Position numbers and translations under genes: made by a program
In this document: one piece after another, positions 1-7,192 of the stretch
Position numbering within the stretch: position 1 is the first letter of the stretch
Layout: each line of letters opens with the position of its first letter
From: Anaerorudis cellulosivorans
GTDB taxonomy: Bacteria; Bacteroidota; Bacteroidia; Bacteroidales; Dysgonomonadaceae
Length of the DNA stretch: 43,965 nt
Reading direction: 5' to 3'
NCBI RefSeq assembly: GCF_025943985.1
Contig: NZ_JAPCWE010000022.1
Coordinates: 1-43,965, forward strand
The notes under the pieces: generated by a model
What the model was told of the DNA's origin: nothing
The model's input: the letters and a program-made list of their open reading frames with translations, nothing else
The model's database searches: none

Positions 1-114
1 ATAGGAACTATGTTGTTTGAGAAGATACCGGTTCGTGAATTGTTCAACAAACCAAATTTAAATGTCTCGTCTGACGACGGTCAACTCGAATTATTTCGAG
101 ACCTCAAATCTTAA
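1..114 (+). CDS. 3' end of an unidentified gene (cut by window edge)
   Basis: An open frame runs from the first base to a TAA at 112-114 and gives 37 residues, ending in the charged tail GQLELFRDLKS. The start lies outside the window. I do not recognise the family. It lies 52 bases upstream of an AbiEii-type toxin stump and in the same direction. In AbiE-type toxin-antitoxin pairs the antitoxin gene directly precedes the toxin, so this could be the tail of an AbiEi-like antitoxin. That is inference from position only; nothing in the 37 residues proves it. Confidence 0.4.
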   Translation: MGTMLFEKIPVRELFNKPNLNVSSDDGQLELFRDLKS

Positions 115-130
115 CGGGACAGTAGTGGTG

Positions 131-165
131 GAAAGTGATTAAAAACGTCCGAATTGAAAGTGATT
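131..165. repeat. Direct repeat of 10 bp (GAAAGTGATT x2)
   Basis: GAAAGTGATT occurs at 131-140 and again at 156-165, 25 bases apart, in the short gap before the toxin stump. This may be a duplicated regulatory site or a slippage relic. No function can be assigned from sequence alone. Confidence 0.45.
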
Positions 166-166
166 T

Positions 167-304
167 ATGATACCGCTACGATATATAAACGAATGGAAGT
201 CACAAGCACCTTGGCCTATCGATGCGCAGGTGGAACAGGATTTAATTATCGCACGGGCATTGGTGGAGATATTTTCTGACGATTTATTGAAAAAATATAA
301 CTGA
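167..304 (+). pseudogene. Truncated AbiEii-type nucleotidyltransferase toxin (N-terminal stump)
   Basis: ATG at 167 opens 45 codons ending at TGA 302-304. The residues match the N-terminus of AbiEii/AbiGii-family nucleotidyltransferase toxins: MIPLRYINEW, then APWPIDAQVEQDL, then ARALVEIFSDDLL. In full-length members the next element is the nucleotidyltransferase motif around FRGGTAL, and the proteins are roughly 230-300 residues. Here the stop falls just before that motif, so the catalytic domain is absent. I see no continuation in the next 220 bases in any frame I read. AbiEii toxins act in type IV toxin-antitoxin and phage-defence systems; this copy should be inactive. Family assignment rests on recalled consensus. 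Confidence 0.6.
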
Positions 305-472
305 GAGTTAAAAATCCATCTGTTAACGTAAAAAAGTGTAGCATTCTCGACAGCGCCCCCTATCTGAAATCTATTCAGGACAGCTAATTTACTTGTAAAG
401 AGTGGACAAACTATAGAGAAATCGATGATAAGGTATTGCGGCAATAAATACTCGATTTTAAAAATTATGATG
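305..472. other. Gene-free stretch after the toxin stump
   Basis: I see no supported coding region here. A 101-codon minus-strand frame covers it but runs antisense through the toxin stump and has no recognisable domain. The stretch probably contains the deletion junction that removed the rest of the toxin gene. Confidence 0.4.
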
Positions 473-480
473 TAACTTTG
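473..480 (+). promoter_or_regulatory. -7 box (TAACTTTG) before the DUF5106 pseudogene
   Basis: TAACTTTG matches the Bacteroidota -7 consensus TAnnTTTG and lies 45 bases before the ATG at 526. No good -33 TTTG is seen at the expected distance, so confidence is moderate. Confidence 0.4.
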
Positions 481-525
481 AGAATCTTTTTACGCCGTAT
501 GTTTGCGTAACAACAAAATCAAGTC

Positions 526-1188
526 ATGGAAAGTCTCGGACAAATGGAAAAACTCGTAGGCACAACACGCAAAGTGCTTTGTATGCTGGGCACATTTTCT
601 TTTGCCCTGTCATGGGGCAGCTGCTCCACAAAAAATAAACCCTCGGAGAGCAAAGCAGCCTCTCCGACCGAAACATCCGTAACGACCGAGATCCCTCTAT
701 CGGCAAATACTCCGGCAGCAAAAGCCGAGTAGCTGATGGCACATTATTGGGATAACTTCCCCTTCAACGACACCTCCCCGATAAGCAAGCCACAGGTATC
801 GGAACAGGCTTTCGCCGACTTTGTCTATATCCTCAACAACCTACCTTACAAAACGGCAGAAAAAGGCATTGCCGCCCTCATGGACAAAGCTGCCGTAAGC
901 ACCGAAATGGTGCTTTATTTCGACAAACTCGCCGAAAAATACCTTTACGATCCCAATTCGCCGATGAGAAACGAACAACTTTTCGAATATTTTCTCCGGA
1001 CCGTCATCCGTTCTCCGGGCATCGACGAAACCCATAAAATACGCCCGAAGATGCTGTTGAAAACGGTGCAGAAAAACCAACCGGGAACCAAAGCGACCGA
1101 TTTCGAGTACACCCTTCCCGACGGCACCTCTTTTTTCGGACATTGGAGTATTGGCTCCCCACGTTTTTGTTCGACAGATGGGTTTTAG
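526..1188 (+). pseudogene. Broken DUF5106 (thioredoxin-like) lipoprotein gene
   Basis: Two same-frame pieces form one gene. The first (526-732) has a charged start, a hydrophobic stretch and a Cys followed by STKN, like a lipoprotein signal. It ends PAAKAE-TAG. The second runs on in frame from CTG 733 and reads LMAHYWDNFPF, then LAEKYLYDPNSPMRNE, THKIRPKMLLK and PGTKATDFEYTLPDGT. These are hallmarks of the DUF5106 domain that precedes a thioredoxin-like domain in Bacteroidales lipoproteins. Homologues usually read AEYL..HYWDNF, so TAG at 730-732 most likely replaced a Tyr codon. After about position 1128 the similarity stops and the thioredoxin-like C-terminal half is missing; the frame ends at 1188 in unrelated sequence. 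Nonsense plus 3' loss mark it as dead. Confidence 0.75.
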
Positions 1189-1196
1189 ACCTTTTT

Positions 1197-1248
1197 ATCG
1201 CCTCTCCTTCGCTCCTTCTTCGCTCCTCCTTCGCTGTTTGTTCGCTCC
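1197..1248 (-). repeat. 11-bp tandem repeat array 1 (TTCGCT core)
   Basis: The core TTCGCT recurs at 1208, 1219, 1230 and 1241, exactly 11 bases apart. A degenerate copy ATCGCC at 1197 keeps the same phase. Read on the minus strand the unit is close to GGAGCGAAGAA. Eleven bases is about one helical turn, so every copy faces the same side of the DNA. Confidence 0.75.
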
Positions 1249-1297
1249 AAGGCAGGGACAACCGCTCCGGATTCCGCAGCTTGATGATACGTGAAAC

Positions 1298-1336
1298 CCG
1301 CATGTACACTACATAAACCGCACGATTGTCATGCGG
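1298..1336. repeat. Inverted repeat CCGCATG/CATGCGG between the two arrays
   Basis: CCGCATG at 1298-1304 pairs with CATGCGG at 1330-1336 across a 25-base loop. The dyad centre (about 1317) is near the midpoint of the two flanking 11-bp arrays. Confidence 0.5.
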
Positions 1337-1362
1337 ACTCGACGCAACCCTGATGCAAGCAT

Positions 1363-1412
1363 GGAGCGAGGATGGTACGGCCTTGGTACGGCGAAGGTAC
1401 GGAGAAGGTGTG
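1363..1412 (+). repeat. 11-bp tandem repeat array 2 (GGTACGG core)
   Basis: GGTACGG starts at 1374, 1385 and 1396, exactly 11 bases apart. Degenerate copies in phase start at 1363 (GGAGCGA) and 1407 (GGTGTG). The third unit, GGTACGGAGAA, matches array 1 read on the minus strand (GGAGCGAAGAA) at 8 of 11 positions, so the two arrays look like one repeat family in opposite orientations. Confidence 0.7.
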
Positions 1413-1414
1413 TC

Positions 1415-1461
1415 TCGTCCTGAAATAGGTTTACACTCAATGTAAACAAAAATCAGGACGA
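1415..1461. repeat. Two-part inverted repeat (hairpin or IS-end relic)
   Basis: TCGTCCTGA (1415-1423) is the exact reverse complement of TCAGGACGA (1453-1461). Inside it GTTTACA (1429-1435) pairs with TGTAAAC (1441-1447) around a 5-base loop. Both stems are separated by about 5 unpaired bases on each side. There is no U-tract, so it is not a simple terminator; it may be a palindromic operator or the relic end of a mobile element. Confidence 0.6.
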
Positions 1462-1613
1462 TACATTTACAGTAAATGAAAAAAAATTGGACAACCCGGT
1501 AAACTTTCATCAAATTAAAATCGGGGAATTCACTTTGCCGAAAAACAGCCATTTGCATGTGGCATATTACAGATTTACGGAAGAGATTACAAACGTTATA
1601 GGGGTATTTGATA

Positions 1614-1647
1614 ATAAAAAAGCGCCCATCGGTGTATTGGACGCTTT
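1614..1647 (-). terminator. Terminator of tRNA-Lys
   Basis: On the minus strand AAAGCG-UCC pairs with GGG-CGCUUU (one G-U pair, 11-base loop), followed by a U-run. It begins 7 bases beyond the tRNA 3' end, as expected for an intrinsic terminator of this tRNA. Confidence 0.7.
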
Positions 1648-1653
1648 CTTATG

Positions 1654-1726
1654 TGACCCCGGAGGGACTCGAACCCTCGGCCCATTGATTAAGAGTCAAT
1701 TGCTCTACCAACTGAGCTACGGAGTC
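1654..1726 (-). tRNA. tRNA-Lys (anticodon CTT)
   Basis: The minus strand folds as a standard 73-base tRNA. The acceptor stem GACUCCG pairs with CGGGGUC (one U-G), the D-arm has AGUUGG, the anticodon stem AUUGA/UCAAU closes the loop CUCUUAA with anticodon CUU, and the T-arm contains GGUUCGAGUCC. The discriminator base is A and CCA is not encoded. A promoter lies upstream (1747-1777) and a terminator downstream (1614-1647), so it is a single-gene unit. The decayed strip 1-1650 lies on its 3' side, the usual side of tRNA-targeted integration. Confidence 0.95.
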
Positions 1727-1746
1727 GCTCTTCTTTTTTGGCAGTG

Positions 1747-1777
1747 CAAAGATACGTTTTTATTTTTCATATTTCAA
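1747..1777 (-). promoter_or_regulatory. Promoter of tRNA-Lys
   Basis: On the minus strand TATCTTTG (1747-1754) is a perfect -7 box and TTG (1775-1777) sits 20 bases upstream as the -33 element. The predicted start is about 15-18 bases before the mature tRNA 5' end. Confidence 0.7.
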
Positions 1778-1835
1778 CACAAAAGCAAGTTTTTTGATCG
1801 AAGCATATCGCCGATCTATTGTCAAAAAATTACAT

Positions 1836-1897
1836 AAAAACGTGCCCACGGCAGGATTTTATTCTCTCCCCAATTTTTCTATATGAGGCACGTTTTT
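1836..1897 (-). terminator. Inverted repeat after the alkaline phosphatase gene
   Basis: AAAAACGTGCC (1836-1846) and GGCACGTTTTT (1887-1897) are perfect 11-bp reverse complements separated by 40 bases. The repeat begins 15 bases past the phosphatase stop and ends with a T-run on either strand, so it could act as a terminator in both directions. The long loop makes it a weaker candidate than a compact hairpin. Confidence 0.5.
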
Positions 1898-1912
1898 CTT
1901 CTGTTTTCGAAA

Positions 1913-3544
1913 TTACAGCTTCTTGGCAAGGTCTTGCGGAAGATAAAATGTATGGTTTTTGTCGATATACACCACGACCGACCCGATATCGAAAGGCTTG
2001 CCGTTCAATTTACCAACCGACGAAAAAGCTTTTATCTCCAGCGTGTTTCTTCCTTTCTTCACTTTCAGGACGGGGAAATCGGGATTGCTGCTGTCAATCG
2101 TATAGCGCATTCCCGCAAAAACGTCCGTATGCTTGGCAAAAATGCGGTCGGAGAGTTCGTGCAACGGGGTAGTCAATCCCGAAACCTCGACCAAATAGGC
2201 ATTCACATCGCGATTGCAGAGATGACCGCGGGGAACATCACCAAAAGGATGATAAGCCGAAAGCAACACCTCTTCGCCCGTATGTCCGCCGGTTGTGAAT
2301 CCGAAACACATGTGCGCATTCAGGATATTCACAATATTGTTCAACATGTTGTTGCTGTTTTTTACCTGAGTGTAATCGCTCGCCTTATAGTTTTTTGACG
2401 AGAGCAACATCCCAACCTCCTCATCCGTCAAATCGATGCCGGTGTATTTCTTGAATTCGCCTTTCACGTTTTCAGGCCGTGTGTTTACCAATACCGACTC
2501 GATACCCGAAGCGGTGAGCTTGCATTGCGAAACGGTCGAAAACAGTTCGGCAAGCGATAATTTATCGTATCCCTTGCAACGGGAAGAACCGATGGTGAAG
2601 CCGCTGTTTCCGTGATCGGCAAGAACAATTACTGCCGTTTCACCGTTACTGCGGGCAAAATCCATCACTTTCCCCACTGCTTCATCGAAAGCAAGAAATT
2701 CGGTAATGATGCCCACCGGATCGTTGGCATGGGCTGCCCAATCCACCTGGCTGCCTTCCACCATCAAAAAGAATCCATCTTCATCTTGCGATAACACTTC
2801 TAACGCTTTCTCCGTCATTTCGGCAAGCGAGGGGATTCTCTCCGGATCCCTATCCAAATCGTAAGGAAGTGCTTTTTCGCCGAAAAGCGCCCATACCTTT
2901 CCCTTCCCTGTATAATTCATCAGCGCCTGTTTATCGTTCTCGATCAACGTGGTGCCGTTATGGTTGAAGTGCTGCCGGATATCGTCGGTCAATATCCCCG
3001 TTCCTCCGCCGAACATCACATCGAGATTTTGATAGGCTATTTGCGGAGCAATGGCTTTATAGCTTCCCCGATTGTAATAATGCGCCGAAAAATCGGCGGG
3101 TGTTGCATGAGGAAACTCACAGGTAACCACCAGTCCCGTTGCCTTTGCTTTTTCTATGCGCGATGCTTCAAGAATGGTCACTGCGGGTTGATAGGTTCGC
3201 GAGGTATCGACGGGATAAATGTCTTTCCCGGGATCGGCTTCGGGATGGATGGCTACGTTGCCCGATTGCTGAAGGACACCGGTTGCATATGCCGAACTGG
3301 TAGGTGCCGAATCGCCAATGGGTGCATTGGACGAAAAGGTAGTGACCGTTCCCGTGATATAGGGATCGATATTGAGCGCCTCACCGAGTTCATTGTACAT
3401 TTTGTACCAACGCGCAGCAGAATATACACCGATGGAGGTTCCGTCGGGGATCATCACAATAACATTCTTTACCGGCCTTACTTGCTGCGAAAAAGCAAAG
3501 ACCGAAAAGACAAACACATAAAATAACAATACCGTTTTTTTCAT
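1913..3544 (-). CDS. Alkaline phosphatase family protein, secreted
   Basis: A 543-residue phosphomonoesterase of the alkaline phosphatase superfamily, likely periplasmic and releasing phosphate from organic esters. The chosen start (ATG 3544) gives MKKTVLL and a clean signal peptide ending around FAFSQ; a frame open further upstream (to 3748) adds only unlikely residues. Visible family motifs are PDGTS (first metal ligand Asp34), GDSAPTSSAYATG (Asp78-Ser79-Ala80, nucleophile Ser79), MVEGSQVDWAAH (metal ligands), LADHGNSGF and TTGGHTGEEV near the C-terminus. All key residues seem present, so it should be active. The DHGNSG block replaces the DHETGG of many PhoA proteins, as in other members of the broader family. 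It diverges from surE; on the minus strand TATTTTTG (3611-3618) may be its -7 box. An inverted-repeat terminator follows. Confidence 0.85.
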   Translation of the reverse strand: MKKTVLLFYVFVFSVFAFSQQVRPVKNVIVMIPDGTSIGVYSAARWYKMYNELGEALNIDPYITGTVTTFSSNAPIGDSAPTSSAYATGVLQQSGNVAIHPEADPGKDIYPVDTSRTYQPAVTILEASRIEKAKATGLVVTCEFPHATPADFSAHYYNRGSYKAIAPQIAYQNLDVMFGGGTGILTDDIRQHFNHNGTTLIENDKQALMNYTGKGKVWALFGEKALPYDLDRDPERIPSLAEMTEKALEVLSQDEDGFFLMVEGSQVDWAAHANDPVGIITEFLAFDEAVGKVMDFARSNGETAVIVLADHGNSGFTIGSSRCKGYDKLSLAELFSTVSQCKLTASGIESVLVNTRPENVKGEFKKYTGIDLTDEEVGMLLSSKNYKASDYTQVKNSNNMLNNIVNILNAHMCFGFTTGGHTGEEVLLSAYHPFGDVPRGHLCNRDVNAYLVEVSGLTTPLHELSDRIFAKHTDVFAGMRYTIDSSNPDFPVLKVKKGRNTLEIKAFSSVGKLNGKPFDIGSVVVYIDKNHTFYLPQDLAKKL

Positions 3545-3765
3545 ATTTTCATTGATTTGCATTACTAAAATCAAAAGAATTAGCCGTAGAAGCGTTTTTT
3601 TCCCGGGATACAAAAATAGCGATAATATTTTACAAGGGAAAAATAGAAGCGGCAATTGTTGGATTGGAATGAAAATTGTGGATTTAACAATTTTGTAACC
3701 AACGAAAAGAAGGAATAATGCTCGAATTTTGTTAATTTTGTCTTTCATCTAAAATTAGAGATACT

Positions 3766-4548
3766 ATGGCCGAAAAAAGACCACTCATATTGGTAACGAA
3801 CGACGATGGATATGAAGCTCAAGGCATTTCATCGTTAGTTGAAACATTAAAAGACTTGGGAAATATTGTTGTTTTTGCGCCGGACAGGCCACGCTCGGGC
3901 ATGTCGTGTGCCATTACATCGAATACCCCATTGTATAGCGAATTAGTGAAAGAAACGGATAATATCAAATGGTATGCTTGTAACGGGACACCGGTAGATT
4001 GCGTAAAACTGGCGTTGAACGAGTTTATGCCATACAAACCCGATCTGGTGGTTTCCGGAATCAACCACGGATCGAATGCGGGAATCAGCGTATTATATTC
4101 GGGAACGGTGGGTGCCGCTATCGAAGGCTGCATTTTTAATGTTCCTTCAGTGGCAGTTTCGTTGTGTAACCACCAAAGCGATCCCGACTTTTCCACGGCT
4201 TGCCGGATAGCACGCAAAGTAGCCATGAAAGTACTGGAAGAAGGTTTACCTCGAGGTATTTGTCTGAACGTGAATATCCCCGAAGGGGAAGTAAAAGGCA
4301 TAAAAATCGCTACCCAAACGCAAGGAAAATGGGTGAATGAATATTTCAAGATGCAGGATGAAATGGGACGCGATATTTTTCGGATGACGGGCAACTTCGA
4401 AAATTGGGAAGGCAATAATCACAACTCCGACGAATGGGCATTGGCAAACGGATATGCAGCCATCGTGCCCGTGAAAATAGACATGACGGCTTACGATTTT
4501 ATCCCCCATCTTCAACAATGGGAATTTCAACAATCCTACTCAAAGTAA
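3766..4548 (+). CDS. surE: 5'/3'-nucleotidase SurE
   Basis: A 260-residue cytoplasmic nucleoside monophosphate phosphatase. The N-terminal LVTNDDGY carries the paired aspartates that bind the metal. GINHGSNAG and YSGTVGAAIEG are the conserved active-site loops, and FAPDRPRSGMS matches the family's APDRNQSG-type loop. Length agrees with the family (about 250). A -7-like TAATTTTG at 3733-3740 lies 25 bases before the ATG. It is the first gene of a tight plus-strand run with lpxB (4-base gap), fetA and fetB. SurE is usually linked to stationary-phase survival; here it is simply co-transcribed with an envelope gene. Confidence 0.93.
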   Translation: MAEKRPLILVTNDDGYEAQGISSLVETLKDLGNIVVFAPDRPRSGMSCAITSNTPLYSELVKETDNIKWYACNGTPVDCVKLALNEFMPYKPDLVVSGINHGSNAGISVLYSGTVGAAIEGCIFNVPSVAVSLCNHQSDPDFSTACRIARKVAMKVLEEGLPRGICLNVNIPEGEVKGIKIATQTQGKWVNEYFKMQDEMGRDIFRMTGNFENWEGNNHNSDEWALANGYAAIVPVKIDMTAYDFIPHLQQWEFQQSYSK

Positions 4549-4552
4549 AACA

Positions 4553-5704
4553 ATGAAATACTACCTGATTGCCGGAGAAGCATCGGGCGACCTGCATGCG
4601 TCGAATCTGATGGAGTCGCTCAAAAAAGTGGACAGCGATGCCGATTTTCGTTACTTTGGTGGCGATTTGATGCAGGCTCAAGGAGGTACGCTTGTCAAGC
4701 ATTACCGCGAAATGGCCTATATGGGTTTCCTCCCTGTTATCACCCATCTCGGCTCGATTACAAAGGCTATCCGTCAATGCAAAAAAGACATTACCGTCTA
4801 TCGCCCCGACGTGGTGATCCTCATCGATTATCCAGGTTTCAATCTTCGAATAGCCAAATTCGTAAAAACGAAGCTCCATATCCCGGTACATTATTACATT
4901 TCGCCGAAAGTGTGGGCTTGGAAGGAATATCGGGTAAAATCATTCAAAAAGTATGTCGATGAGATGCTTTGTATCCTCCCTTTTGAAGTGGATTATTTCA
5001 AAAAACACCACTATGAAGTACACTATGTGGGCAATCCGACAGTAGACAGCATAAACGAAAGAGCGTATCGGAACGAAACATTCGAAGAATTTGTCAAGGC
5101 AAATCAATTGGAAAGCAAACCCGTTATCGCACTGCTTGCCGGCAGCAGAAAACAGGAAATTTCGGCTAATTTGCCTACGATGTTGCGGGCTGCAAAAAGC
5201 TTCGACGGATATCAACTCATCATCGCAGGAGCGCCGGGAATCGATGCGGAATTCTATAATCGTTTTATTGACGGGCAACCGGCAACCTTGCTTTTTGGAC
5301 AAACCTACCGTATACTGGCACAAGCCGATGCTGCCCTGGTGACTTCGGGAACGGCAACACTTGAAACCGCACTGCTCGATGTTCCACAAGCCGTATGCTA
5401 CAAAACCCCACTGCCGCATCTCGCTTATTGGGCTTTTCGCCATATCTTGCACACCCCTTATATTTCACTGGTCAATTTGATTTGCGGCAAAGAAGTGGTA
5501 AAGGAACTGTTTGCCAAGTTTTTTACCGTCGAAAATATCCGGGAAGAATTGTACCGCCTTTTATTTGTTAAGCGGTACCGCCAAACCATGCTGGAAAATT
5601 ATCGGGAAATGCGCGAAATACTGGGTGGTCCCGGCGCTTCGGACAGAGCTGCCCAAATCATCTTCGAAAAGATAAAAAAGGGAACAATCATCCAACCGCA
5701 ATAA
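4553..5704 (+). CDS. lpxB: Lipid-A-disaccharide synthase
   Basis: A 383-residue GT19 enzyme that joins UDP-2,3-diacylglucosamine and lipid X into the tetra-acyl disaccharide of lipid A, at the inner face of the inner membrane. Diagnostic pieces are AGEASGDLHAS at the N-terminus, YFGGDLMQAQGG, the block LIDYPGFNLRIAK, YYISPKVWAWKEYR, LLAGSRKQEI, and VTSGTATLETALLDVP near the nucleotide site. Length fits E. coli LpxB (382). It follows surE by 4 bases and precedes fetA by 8, so all are probably one transcript. LpxH, which makes its lipid X substrate, is also in the window (26818-27567). Confidence 0.95.
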   Translation: MKYYLIAGEASGDLHASNLMESLKKVDSDADFRYFGGDLMQAQGGTLVKHYREMAYMGFLPVITHLGSITKAIRQCKKDITVYRPDVVILIDYPGFNLRIAKFVKTKLHIPVHYYISPKVWAWKEYRVKSFKKYVDEMLCILPFEVDYFKKHHYEVHYVGNPTVDSINERAYRNETFEEFVKANQLESKPVIALLAGSRKQEISANLPTMLRAAKSFDGYQLIIAGAPGIDAEFYNRFIDGQPATLLFGQTYRILAQADAALVTSGTATLETALLDVPQAVCYKTPLPHLAYWAFRHILHTPYISLVNLICGKEVVKELFAKFFTVENIREELYRLLFVKRYRQTMLENYREMREILGGPGASDRAAQIIFEKIKKGTIIQPQ

Positions 5705-5712
5705 AAAAGCAT

Positions 5713-6387
5713 ATGGAATCACCGGATAACGAAAAACCTGTTTTCACGCTCAAGGAGGTAAAATTCAACGATATCCTTTACATAAAGGAACTGGCAATCA
5801 CAGAAAAGAAAACCACGGCCATTGTCGGTAAAAGTGGCAGCGGGAAAACTACCCTGTTGAAACTATTGAACAAATTGATTTCACCGGACAGTGGCACAAT
5901 TTATTATCGGGATACTCCATTGGAGGCCATCGATTCGATAACCCTTCGTCGCGAAGTGGTTATGATGCCCCAAACACCGGTGATTTTTGAAGGAGATATT
6001 CGGGAAAATCTGCTGATCGGTCTTAAATTCTCGGAAAAGGAACTTCCCTCCGATGACCGGCTCATGAATATGTTGCAGGTTGTGGGTCTCGACAAAAAAC
6101 TCGACGAACCGGCACATCAATTGTCGGGAGGAGAAAAACAACGTCTTGCGCTTGCACGGGTAATGCTGATGGAACCTAGCGTTTGGTTACTCGACGAACC
6201 ATCGTCGGCACTCGACAAAGACACGGAAGACGAGGTGATGCAAAAGATAATGGATTTCGGAAAAAGAAACGGGTCGACAATTATTTTTGTAACCCATTCC
6301 ATACCGATGGCAGAAAAATATGCCGAAGAAATAATTGAAATAGAAAATGGAGAAATTGTTTCCATAAAACAAAATCATCATGAATAA
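5713..6387 (+). CDS. fetA: ABC transporter ATPase, FetA (YbbL)-like
   Basis: A 224-residue ATP-binding subunit. The Walker A motif is at residues 39-47 (GKSGSGKTT), followed by the Q-loop MMPQTPVIF, the signature LSGGEKQR (137-144), Walker B WLLDEPSSALD, and the H-loop VTHS. It overlaps the next gene by 8 bases, and that partner is an unmistakable FetB/YbbM permease, which is why I name it FetA. In E. coli FetAB has been linked to iron export and oxidative-stress tolerance. The substrate in this organism cannot be told from sequence. The gene belongs to the surE-lpxB run. Confidence 0.8.
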   Translation: MESPDNEKPVFTLKEVKFNDILYIKELAITEKKTTAIVGKSGSGKTTLLKLLNKLISPDSGTIYYRDTPLEAIDSITLRREVVMMPQTPVIFEGDIRENLLIGLKFSEKELPSDDRLMNMLQVVGLDKKLDEPAHQLSGGEKQRLALARVMLMEPSVWLLDEPSSALDKDTEDEVMQKIMDFGKRNGSTIIFVTHSIPMAEKYAEEIIEIENGEIVSIKQNHHE

Positions 6388-7189
6388 AAGCGGAATCGTC
6401 GATATTGAACTCTGGCAGCTTATGGCAGCCTATGCGTATGTGATTGTGCTCCTTGTTATCGTGCGCATAATGGGAATAAAACGCGAAAAAATCATCGTGA
6501 TGTCTTCCATCCGCATGACACTGCAACTGATTATCGCCGGCTACATACTCATTTATCTTTTCAATCATCCTTCCTTTTGGTTCTTGATTCTTCTCTTCCT
6601 GTTGATGGAAGGATTCGCCATAAATAACACCTTTAAAAGGGTGAAAGTGCCGTTGAACCGGGAGTTGAAAAAAATAATCGCCTATTCGCTCGGTGGAGGA
6701 ACAACTATCAGTTTGATGTATTTTCTGCTTGTTGTAATTGGCAGCAACACATGGAACGATCCTCGCTACTTCATCCCTATAGCAGGCATGCTCATTGGCA
6801 ATTCCATGACGGGTATATCCCTGGGAATCAACCGACTGATTGACAGCATGCGAACAGAACGCGATCGGATTGAAGGGGCGCTCATGCTGGGAGCAACTCC
6901 AAAAACGGCATCGAAAGATATTGTCAATAAGGCTTTCGATGCTTCCATCCTGCCCACCATCAACTCGATGTTGGGGATGGGCATTGTTTTCCTTCCCGGA
7001 ATGATGACCGGACAAATCCTTTCGGGCACTTCTCCTCTGATTGCCATCAAATACCAAATTGCCATTATGCTGGGAATTCTCGGCAGTGTGGCATTCACGG
7101 TACTGATCTTTGTTCACAGGGCATATAAAGTCTTTTTCAATAAAGACGCACAACTGCTCTTGCCCGAAGAAACAGTCACGAAGGAATAA
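6380..7189 (+). CDS. fetB: ABC transporter permease, FetB (YbbM, UPF0014) family
   Basis: A 269-residue inner-membrane protein with about seven hydrophobic segments. The most conserved family region is clear: FIPIAGMLIGNSMTG, then LGINRL, RTERDRIEGALMLGAT and NSMLGMGIVFLPGMMTGQIL. The ATG lies inside the end of fetA (8-base overlap), which points to translational coupling. A compact terminator (7193-7212) begins 4 bases after the stop, so it is the last gene of the surE operon. It probably forms a two-subunit exporter with the upstream ATPase; no substrate-binding protein is present, as expected for this family. Confidence 0.85.
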   Translation: MNKSGIVDIELWQLMAAYAYVIVLLVIVRIMGIKREKIIVMSSIRMTLQLIIAGYILIYLFNHPSFWFLILLFLLMEGFAINNTFKRVKVPLNRELKKIIAYSLGGGTTISLMYFLLVVIGSNTWNDPRYFIPIAGMLIGNSMTGISLGINRLIDSMRTERDRIEGALMLGATPKTASKDIVNKAFDASILPTINSMLGMGIVFLPGMMTGQILSGTSPLIAIKYQIAIMLGILGSVAFTVLIFVHRAYKVFFNKDAQLLLPEETVTKE

Positions 7190-7192
7190 TCG

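Larger units (their letters stand above)
1189..1653. other. 465-bp gene-free stretch with repeat arrays and hairpins
   Basis: No credible gene lies here. From about 1200 to 1410 the stretch is visibly more GC-rich than its neighbours and carries two opposed arrays of an 11-bp repeat, with an inverted repeat between them. It is followed by a strong imperfect hairpin (1415-1461), AT-rich spacer, and the tRNA-Lys terminator. Open frames on both strands cross it, but 11-bp periodicity and lack of any domain argue against coding. Confidence 0.6.

Noticed and set aside
139-444. 101-codon minus-strand frame
   Set aside because: Antisense to the AbiEii stump, no recognisable domain and no upstream promoter box.
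730-732. UAG recoding (pyrrolysine or readthrough) in the DUF5106 gene
   Set aside because: The gene also lacks its 3' half, and a Tyr codon to TAG change explains the site.
1004-1558. 184-codon minus-strand frame across the repeat arrays
   Set aside because: It runs antisense through the DUF5106 pseudogene and through two 11-bp periodic arrays, with a strongly biased composition and no domain I recognise.
1487-1837. 116-codon plus-strand frame over the tRNA-Lys region
   Set aside because: It covers the tRNA gene in antisense and both its terminator and promoter.
3545-3748. N-terminal extension of the alkaline phosphatase
   Set aside because: A signal peptide begins at ATG 3544; the extension is low-complexity hydrophobic sequence and would cover the probable promoter.
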